Shown here: one piece after another, positions 32,301 to 36,171 of the stretch
Position numbering within the stretch: position 1 is the first letter of the stretch
Layout of the letters: every line of letters begins with the position of its first letter
Source of the DNA: Bacillota bacterium
GTDB taxonomy: Bacteria > Bacillota > Dethiobacteria > DTU022
Reading direction: 5' to 3'
DNA length: 36,171 nucleotides
Assembly: GCA_018400435.1 (NCBI GenBank)
Contig: JAGYMW010000020.1
Location: 1-36,171, forward strand
Position numbers and translations under genes: made by a program
Notes under the pieces: generated by a model
Databases searched by the model: none
Told to the model about the DNA's origin: nothing
What the model saw: the letters and a program-made list of their open reading frames with translations, nothing else

Positions 32301-32646
32301 TCGTGACGAACTTCTCACCGTGGAACTGGAGGATATTTCCCAGGCCGATCGGCACGTAAACGTCTTCAAGGACCTGCCGTCCCAATTTGCCGGGCAGCAA
32401 CTGGTTGTCAAAAGGGATTATGCAGAAGGGAAAGGCTGGAACCTGCAGACAGGGGAGGAATTTACTCTTACCTTGCCGCGCTCTCCGGTTCTTCACTACA
32501 CCCTGGCCGACAGCACCTGGTTTGCAGTACGCCCTTCGGGCACCGAACCAAAGGTTAAGTTTTACCTGGCTGCAGCGGCTCCTGATGATGCAGCCTCTGA
32601 AGAAAAAATAGCCCGACTGCGCGAAGCCATTTTGGCCAGCCGCTAA
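29371..32646 (+). CDS. Fusion: mannose-1-phosphate guanylyltransferase / mannose-6-phosphate isomerase / phosphohexomutase
   Basis: One 1091-residue frame. Residues ~1-355 are the GDP-mannose pyrophosphorylase (VILAGGSGTRLWPLSRELYP, PSDHLI, FVEKPD, NSGMFVF), with a charged insert at ~35-60. Residues ~380-495 are the cupin of type II phosphomannose isomerase (RPWGSYTSLETGPGYQVKRI, LQSHHRRAENW). After a Ser/Gln-rich linker (~497-515) comes a PgcA-type phosphoglucomutase/phosphomannomutase (~520-1091): GTGGMRGIIGPG, the phosphoserine loop TASHNPPQYNGYK, the metal loop ATDPDCDRVG, GYEESYGY and RPSGTEPKVKFYL. Together they take fructose-6-phosphate through mannose-6-phosphate and mannose-1-phosphate to GDP-mannose. 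ManC/PMI fusions are common; the added mutase is not. GGAG is 8 nt before ATG 29371. It is last in the carbohydrate run. Confidence 0.95.
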   Translation: MLYAVILAGGSGTRLWPLSRELYPKQFLPLPVSDQKKADSYREENPADEKKEEKHLSSDPDNEVTLLSETISRVLTVVAEENILIVTHRDQAGEIKRRLKLAGLTKIRLLEEPEARNTAAAIGLAARFLQKEAGPDAVMAVLPSDHLIPDRDQFAALLEDGDRAAKNYGLVTFGIRPTYPETGYGYICCGEKLDHKTFRVEKFVEKPDLEKASAYLKDPRFLWNSGMFVFRVDTLMEQYRKLLPQMYDTLLRIDYSRKEMLEEAYHDLQKISIDYGILERSAEVTVVPADINWSDLGSWEAYYQLSGRDKRGNAFRGQVISVDTENSLIISPSRLTGAIGLKDLVIVDTHDALLVCDRSCSQDVKKIVDRLKENSAVEAREHRTIYRPWGSYTSLETGPGYQVKRINVSPGSRLSLQSHHRRAENWVVIRGEALVTIDERQFTLKVGERAFIPVEARHRLENRGEEEMALIEVQTGDYLGEDDIERYEDDYGRIDSSAPAHANSQSQKESPARQHFRIWLGQPGLDPEMKKELQAMQDDPDSIERHFGSELVFGTGGMRGIIGPGLNRINRYVIGRATQGLADYINSNHQSQPATDATTADAHESPGMMNPPAVAIAYDTRRKSAFYAETAALVLAANGIRAFLFSDIRPTPALSFATRELGCAAGIVITASHNPPQYNGYKVYGPDGGQAVSPLVDEVIAAIKKVDIFADVKQFSRGEAVSRGLLQEVDPGLDRHYIEKVSALSMSRPRAVVKTVFTPLHGTGSVYIPDLLTRAPHVDYIPVEEQMAPDSEFSTVSVPNPEDPAALKMALDLAEQEGAELVLATDPDCDRVGVAARDASGRLRMLNGNQVGALLLEYICSRLTDRKAMPPDPVLVTTIVTGHLGRKVAAHYGLRVVETLTGFKFIGDKMKEFEEKGVGSFVFGYEESYGYLTGTFVRDKDAVIASMLIAEMVAYYKEQGQTLFDLLDELHRRHGYHRDELLTVELEDISQADRHVNVFKDLPSQFAGQQLVVKRDYAEGKGWNLQTGEEFTLTLPRSPVLHYTLADSTWFAVRPSGTEPKVKFYLAAAAPDDAASEEKIARLREAILASR

Positions 32647-32671
32647 CCCTGTTTCCATCATTTATCTTAGC

Positions 32672-33970
32672 CTAATACATCAGGCTTGGCAAAAACAGTA
32701 CGATATCGGGGAAAGCAGCCACCAGAACCGAAGCGACGATCAGGGTTATCCAGAAAGGCCACTGGGCGGCAAAAACCTGCATTGACGGTATCCTGGTAAT
32801 TGATGAGGCAACCAGGCTAACCACTCCCACAGGCGGAGTCAGCAGCCCGGTGAGCAGCATCATGATAGTCATTACGCCGAACCAGACCCCGTTATAACCC
32901 AGGGACATGACAATGGGATAAATAATCGGAGTCATAATAACCAGGGTGGCCATCTCATCCATAAATGTGCCCATTACAGTATAGATGAGCAGGATGATCA
33001 GGATAATAAAAAAAGGAGCAATATGTAAACCCTCAATGAAGTCGGTAAGGGCTTTGGGAATGAGGCTCCTGGTCAGAAAAGCGCCGAAGAGCTTGCCCCC
33101 AATCAGAATGATGAAGACCATTGCTGTGATCCTGATTGAGACAAAAATTGCATCAATGAAATTAGGCCATTTCAACCTGCCAATGCTTACAGAAAAAAGA
33201 AGCGATAGGAAAGCACCCACAGCTCCTGCTTCCGTCGGTGTAAAAAATCCGCCGTAGATGCCGCCAATACTGAGCAAAAAGATCAGGGGAATGGCCCATA
33301 CATATTTTATCTTTTTCCATGGGAAGGGAATTTTGTCAGTGATAGCTGCCGGGGCAAGCCTGGGCTTCCACAGCAAAACCAGGTAGACAGTGATCATCAG
33401 CAAAACCATGGTCATAATCCCGGGCAGGAAACCGCCGATAAGCACCTGGCCGATGGATTCTTCAGTCAAAGCACCGTATACAACGAGGGCGGTGCTGGGA
33501 GGAATAACCACACCCAGGGTTGAGCCGACGGCCGAAACACCGGCGGCAAAACCGGGATCGTATTCATATTTGCGCATCTCGGGCACCGCCACCGCGGCAA
33601 TGGTGGAAACGGAAGCGACCACGGAACCGCAGACTGCACCGAAGGCAGCCCCGGCGCCGATAGTAGCAATGGCCATGCCGCCCTTAACTCTGCCGATAAG
33701 CCCGTTAATTACCTCGTACAGATCGGCCCCAAGGTTAGCCTTCGACAGGAAGAGACCCATCAGGACAAAGAGCGGAATTACACTGAAACTGTAATTCTGG
33801 GTAATTAGAATGATATCGATGCCCAGCTTGTTGAGCGCAGGCCAGAAAGAAGAAAGCATAATATTGCCGACTATGGCCACAATGGTCATGGCAATACCTA
33901 CGGGAACACGGATTAAAAGGAGGACGAGCATAACAATAATCCCAAGGATGCCAATTTCAATCGACGTCAT
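32672..33970 (-). CDS. dctM: TRAP transporter large permease DctM
   Basis: A 432-residue membrane protein with about 12 hydrophobic segments and typical DctM stretches: LLIRVPVGIAMTIVAIVGN, LFVLMGLFLSKANLG, GAAFGAVCGSVVASVSTIAAVAVPEM, GVVIPPSTALVVYGALTEESIGQVLIGGFLPG, FTPTEAGAVGAF and LLTGLLTPPVGVV. It forms the Na+-coupled membrane channel with DctQ, loaded by the DctP binding protein. Starts 14 nt inside the end of dctQ, so translation is coupled. It ends in UAG and is convergent with the fusion gene, 25 nt away. Confidence 0.95.
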   Translation of the reverse strand: MTSIEIGILGIIVMLVLLLIRVPVGIAMTIVAIVGNIMLSSFWPALNKLGIDIILITQNYSFSVIPLFVLMGLFLSKANLGADLYEVINGLIGRVKGGMAIATIGAGAAFGAVCGSVVASVSTIAAVAVPEMRKYEYDPGFAAGVSAVGSTLGVVIPPSTALVVYGALTEESIGQVLIGGFLPGIMTMVLLMITVYLVLLWKPRLAPAAITDKIPFPWKKIKYVWAIPLIFLLSIGGIYGGFFTPTEAGAVGAFLSLLFSVSIGRLKWPNFIDAIFVSIRITAMVFIILIGGKLFGAFLTRSLIPKALTDFIEGLHIAPFFIILIILLIYTVMGTFMDEMATLVIMTPIIYPIVMSLGYNGVWFGVMTIMMLLTGLLTPPVGVVSLVASSITRIPSMQVFAAQWPFWITLIVASVLVAAFPDIVLFLPSLMY

Positions 33971-34448
33971 TGCTCATTATCCCCCCTTCTTTAAGGAACA
34001 GCAGATCGGCGATGATAGAAAGGAAGTAGCCGATCAGTCCCACCGCAGCAAGTAAAACCACCGGCCAGTGAGGAATTTTCAATATAGCCGTAGTTGCATT
34101 GGTAGCGATAAGCTGCTGGCCGTAAAAGTAAACAACATAGCACATGAGGGCGGTGATGATCAAATAAATAATTGAACTGAGATAGGAAATAAAGCGTTTA
34201 CCCCTGAAGGGCAGGCGATCATAGAGGACATCGATTACTACGTGATCCCTGTAATGCTGGGCATGACCGACTGCGTAAAAAACGATGAAGGTCAGGAACA
34301 CAGAAGTGAGTTCGTAACTACCCCCGATCGGCTGGTTAAGAAAACTGCGCATTATTACGTCTGCAACAGTAAGGATCATCAGCGCAACCAGGGTGAAACC
34401 GCTGATATACTGCATGTAGTAATTAATTTTTTTGATTTTTCCCCGCAA
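33957..34448 (-). CDS. dctQ: TRAP transporter small permease DctQ
   Basis: A 163-residue protein with four membrane helices. Family segments: LVALMILTVADVIMRSFLNQPIGGSYELT, shown by its core VADVIMRSFLNQP, and FYAVGHAQHYRDHVVIDVLY. It links DctP and DctM in the transporter. Start chosen at TTG 34448, 8 nt after GGGAGG; GTG 34457 falls inside that ribosome binding site. It is 215 nt downstream of dctP, and a strong hairpin sits in the gap. Confidence 0.9.
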   Translation of the reverse strand: MRGKIKKINYYMQYISGFTLVALMILTVADVIMRSFLNQPIGGSYELTSVFLTFIVFYAVGHAQHYRDHVVIDVLYDRLPFRGKRFISYLSSIIYLIITALMCYVVYFYGQQLIATNATTAILKIPHWPVVLLAAVGLIGYFLSIIADLLFLKEGGIMSNDVD

Positions 34449-34581
34449 TAAAAGCACCTCCCATTATTGGGCATGGGTAAAAATTTTAATGTCATCGAAA
34501 AGGTGCCCCTTCATTAAGCGTTATCATTATAATCCCGTATATATTAACCCGGGAGATGATCTTCAGGGACAGAAGTAAAAG

Positions 34582-34616
34582 GGTTACAGTGGCTACTTAA
34601 GGAAGCCACTGTAACC
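34582..34616 (-). terminator. Strong hairpin between dctP and dctQ
   Basis: GGTTACAGTGGCT (34582-34594) and AGCCACTGTAACC (34604-34616) form a perfect 13-bp stem with a 9-nt loop. In the dctP direction it is followed by CTTTTACTT. It probably ends most transcripts after dctP and lets some read through, or protects the dctP mRNA 3' end, giving more binding protein than permease. Confidence 0.68.
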
Positions 34617-34663
34617 GGTAAAACACTCTAATTAAAGGTAACCAGGATGGTGCCAGGATCTGC

Positions 34664-35773
34664 TTATCTCAGGCCGTCCCTGATGGAGATGAGCTGATCA
34701 TAGAATTCCTGGGCATTATAACCTTTTTCGGTCATTTCGACAATGTAATCTTCCACTACCGGCGAAGCCAGCTCGGCAAAAGCGGCTTTGTCTTCCGGGG
34801 TCAGGTAGTAGATCTCCATGCCGTCTGCTTCCATGGCATCCAGGCCGACCTGGTGCAGTTCGTCGTAATACTGTGCCGACTTAATGCTCAACGCTTCACC
34901 GCCGATAGTTTCAAACAGCTCCTGGTCTTCGGGGGTGAGCTTATTCCAGGCGTCCCAGCTCATGCACATAAGCATGGGTGAAACATAGAGGTTCATCCCT
35001 TCAGTACCATACTGCAGCACTTCATTGAGCCTGTAAGTGGGAATGGCGGAAGCCCCGGTGGCCAATCCGTCGACCACACCGCGTTCAATGTTGTCATAGG
35101 CATCGGGCATGGGCATGCCGGCTGTGGTTGCTCCGAACCTGGCCAGCGATTTGTCAACCATGGGGCTGGCACTTCTCAGTGCAACCCCCTCAAGATCTGC
35201 GGGGCCCTGGATCGCTTTGTTCGAAGTATAAACGTCGCTGACATCGCCTGTATAGAAGTTGAAGACTTTAAAGGCGCTGTATTCTTCCTGGAATTCTTCG
35301 TTCTGTTCCAGCAGGCCCCAGATTGTTCTGGTTGCTTCTTCTCCTGAATTAAAGTGATCGAAGAACTCGATCATTTCAGTCATGGGGAAACGGCCTGCTG
35401 TGTAGCCCTGGATGGTCCAGACCATATCCACGGCGCCCGTGGTTACATCATCAACAGCTGAGGTTCCAGTGGTAATGGAACCACCGGGATGCAGGTTGAT
35501 GACAATCCTGCCTTCACTTTTTTCCATGATTTCTTCAACAAAGGGGACAATAATGTCCACATGGTGGTGGTGAGTAGCCGGGAAAGGGTGAGCGAAGGTG
35601 AGCTCCACTACTTCAGCCGGTTCTTCATCAGCCGGTTCTTCGTCAGCTGGTTCTTCGTCAACTGTTTCTTCGTCAGCCGGCGGTTCGGCAGTATCTCCAC
35701 CGCATCCGACAACGCTGAACAGCAGTGCAAAGGCCAATAATAATCCGAAAAACATCATCAGTTTTTTGTTCAT
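34664..35773 (-). CDS. dctP: TRAP transporter substrate-binding lipoprotein DctP
   Basis: A 369-residue binding protein. Residues 1-24 are a lipoprotein signal with the lipobox VVGC (Cys24). Then comes an acidic linker with a repeated DEEPA unit (about 33-53) that tethers it to the membrane. The core has LTFAHPFPATHHHHVDIIVPF, GSITTGTSAVDDVTTGAVDM, the segment LRSASPMVDKSLARFGATTA with the conserved Arg that binds the substrate carboxylate, and NIERGVVDGLATG. The substrate is probably a carboxylate; it cannot be specified. ATG 35773 follows GAGAGGG. It is transcribed divergently from an FAD oxidoreductase, which may act on the imported compound (inference). Confidence 0.95.
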   Translation of the reverse strand: MNKKLMMFFGLLLAFALLFSVVGCGGDTAEPPADEETVDEEPADEEPADEEPAEVVELTFAHPFPATHHHHVDIIVPFVEEIMEKSEGRIVINLHPGGSITTGTSAVDDVTTGAVDMVWTIQGYTAGRFPMTEMIEFFDHFNSGEEATRTIWGLLEQNEEFQEEYSAFKVFNFYTGDVSDVYTSNKAIQGPADLEGVALRSASPMVDKSLARFGATTAGMPMPDAYDNIERGVVDGLATGASAIPTYRLNEVLQYGTEGMNLYVSPMLMCMSWDAWNKLTPEDQELFETIGGEALSIKSAQYYDELHQVGLDAMEADGMEIYYLTPEDKAAFAELASPVVEDYIVEMTEKGYNAQEFYDQLISIRDGLR

Positions 35774-35776
35774 TTT

Positions 35777-35890
35777 TTACCCTCTCTTTGGTGATAATAT
35801 AAAACTTAAACGTAAACATTGCGACGGTTTCCTAACAGTAACCTTAGCTCCGGGTATCACCTCCAGCAGGTCAAAATTTATGCCTTTCAT
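35777..35890 (-). CDS. Possible 37-residue leader peptide upstream of dctP
   Basis: ATG 35890 with AAGG about 6 nt upstream; the frame ends in TAA 3 nt before the dctP ATG, with the dctP ribosome binding site inside its last codons. The product starts MKGINFDLLEVIPGAKVTVR and matches nothing I know. It would couple dctP translation to its own. It could also be a chance frame in the roughly 198-nt leader. Confidence 0.25.
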   Translation of the reverse strand: MKGINFDLLEVIPGAKVTVRKPSQCLRLSFILSPKRG

Positions 35891-35948
35891 TCCGACCTTA
35901 CGACCGGTTGGACATCAGCAAAACAGGCCTGCAGCGATTGGCAAATAA

Positions 35949-35993
35949 AGTAATTCATATACTAATTATGTATATAAAAGATATCGTATTACT
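35949..35993. promoter_or_regulatory. Nested inverted repeats in the dctP/oxidoreductase spacer
   Basis: ATATAC (35957-35962) / GTATAT (35970-35975) sit inside AGTAAT (35949-35954) / ATTACT (35988-35993). The outer arm overlaps the dctP promoter region. A second palindrome, CTATATATATATAG, lies at 36011-36024. These are plausible operator sites for joint control of the divergent genes. Confidence 0.4.
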
Positions 35994-36006
35994 ATCAGCT
36001 TGTCAA
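35978..36006 (-). promoter_or_regulatory. dctP promoter
   Basis: On the minus strand, a consensus TTGACA (36001-36006), 17-nt spacer and TATCTT (35978-35983). Predicted start near 35971. Confidence 0.55.
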
Positions 36007-36026
36007 ATGTCTATATATATATAGTA

Positions 36027-36055
36027 TTGAACAAAATAATGATTTAATATATTAT
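36027..36055 (+). promoter_or_regulatory. Promoter at the oxidoreductase start, predicting a leaderless mRNA
   Basis: TTGAAC (36027-36032), 17-nt spacer, TATTAT (36050-36055). The expected transcription start, 7 nt later, falls on the A of the ATG at 36062. No Shine-Dalgarno is visible before that ATG. Confidence 0.48.
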
Positions 36056-36061
36056 TTTTAT

Positions 36062-36171
36062 ATGGATAAAGTAGACACCATCATTATCGGGGCCGGTGTA
36101 ATCGGCCTGGCTGTTGCCGCCCGGCTCTCCGCCCAACAAAATGCCCGGACTTTTGTCCTCATGGAGAAGCG
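36062..36171 (+). CDS. FAD-dependent oxidoreductase, N-terminal fragment
   Basis: Only the first 36 residues are in the window. They show the dinucleotide-binding fold VDTIIIGAGVIGLAVAARLS (GxGxxG) followed by the acidic residue of the second strand (VLMEK), as in the DAO/GlpA-like amino- and hydroxy-acid oxidases and L-2-hydroxyglutarate oxidases. The conserved motif begins close to ATG 36062, so this start is probably right. It is divergent from the TRAP operon. The exact substrate cannot be judged from this fragment. Confidence 0.85.
   Translation, partial: MDKVDTIIIGAGVIGLAVAARLSAQQNARTFVLMEK

Overview
The window looks like a chromosome segment of an anaerobic, low-to-mid GC Gram-positive bacterium (Clostridia-type Bacillota). 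Signs of this are strong AGGAGG-type ribosome binding sites, many TTG and GTG starts, sigma-A-like promoters, and a content of oxygen-sensitive enzymes: indolepyruvate:ferredoxin oxidoreductase, tungsten-type aldehyde:ferredoxin oxidoreductase, lysine 2,3-aminomutase and corrinoid methyltransferases. No rRNA, tRNA, CRISPR array or intact insertion sequence was seen.

Layout. 1-2615: 3' part of an ADP-forming acyl-CoA synthetase, an odd MoaD/ThiS-like protein, and an SRAP DNA-protein crosslink protein. 2628-12203: a methylated-amine and amino-acid region. It holds mtbB, with an in-frame UAG that is very probably pyrrolysine, its corrinoid protein mtbC, a divergent cvpA-like gene, an NhaC-type transporter, a small GNAT acetyltransferase, kamA, a non-pyrrolysine MttB-family methyltransferase and a beta-keto acid cleavage enzyme. 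12275-17855 (minus strand): an aryl-2-oxoacid module of paaK2, then ACT protein, paaK1, iorA and iorB. 18446-23696: thioredoxin, a small EF-Tu-domain-2-like protein, azlCD, an aldehyde:ferredoxin oxidoreductase with its MoaD-like partner, and an MBL-fold hydrolase. 24071-32646: a mannose-centred carbohydrate module with a GH130 phosphorylase-like protein, two GT4 glycosyltransferases (one with a long C-terminal extension) and a 1091-residue fusion of GDP-mannose pyrophosphorylase, mannose-6-phosphate isomerase and phosphohexomutase. 32672-36171: a TRAP transporter (dctPQM, minus strand) divergent from the start of an FAD-dependent oxidoreductase.

How the parts may work together (inference). 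Amino acids are transaminated to 2-oxoacids, oxidised by IorAB to acyl-CoA, and the thioester is conserved as ATP by the ADP-forming synthetase. PaaK activates aryl acids and the aldehyde oxidoreductase handles aldehyde side products. Methyl groups from dimethylamine and probably a quaternary amine enter one-carbon metabolism through corrinoid proteins. The carbohydrate module could recycle mannose-1-phosphate to GDP-mannose and back into a mannoside.

The most notable points are the UAG-containing mtbB; the fact that kamA ends in UAG and the reading frame stays open from there, through two perfect 36-bp repeats, into the MttB-family gene; the three-activity mannose fusion protein; several candidate leader peptides; a probable leaderless transcript; and unexplained short repeats, including a 21-nt motif present three times upstream of the thioredoxin promoter.
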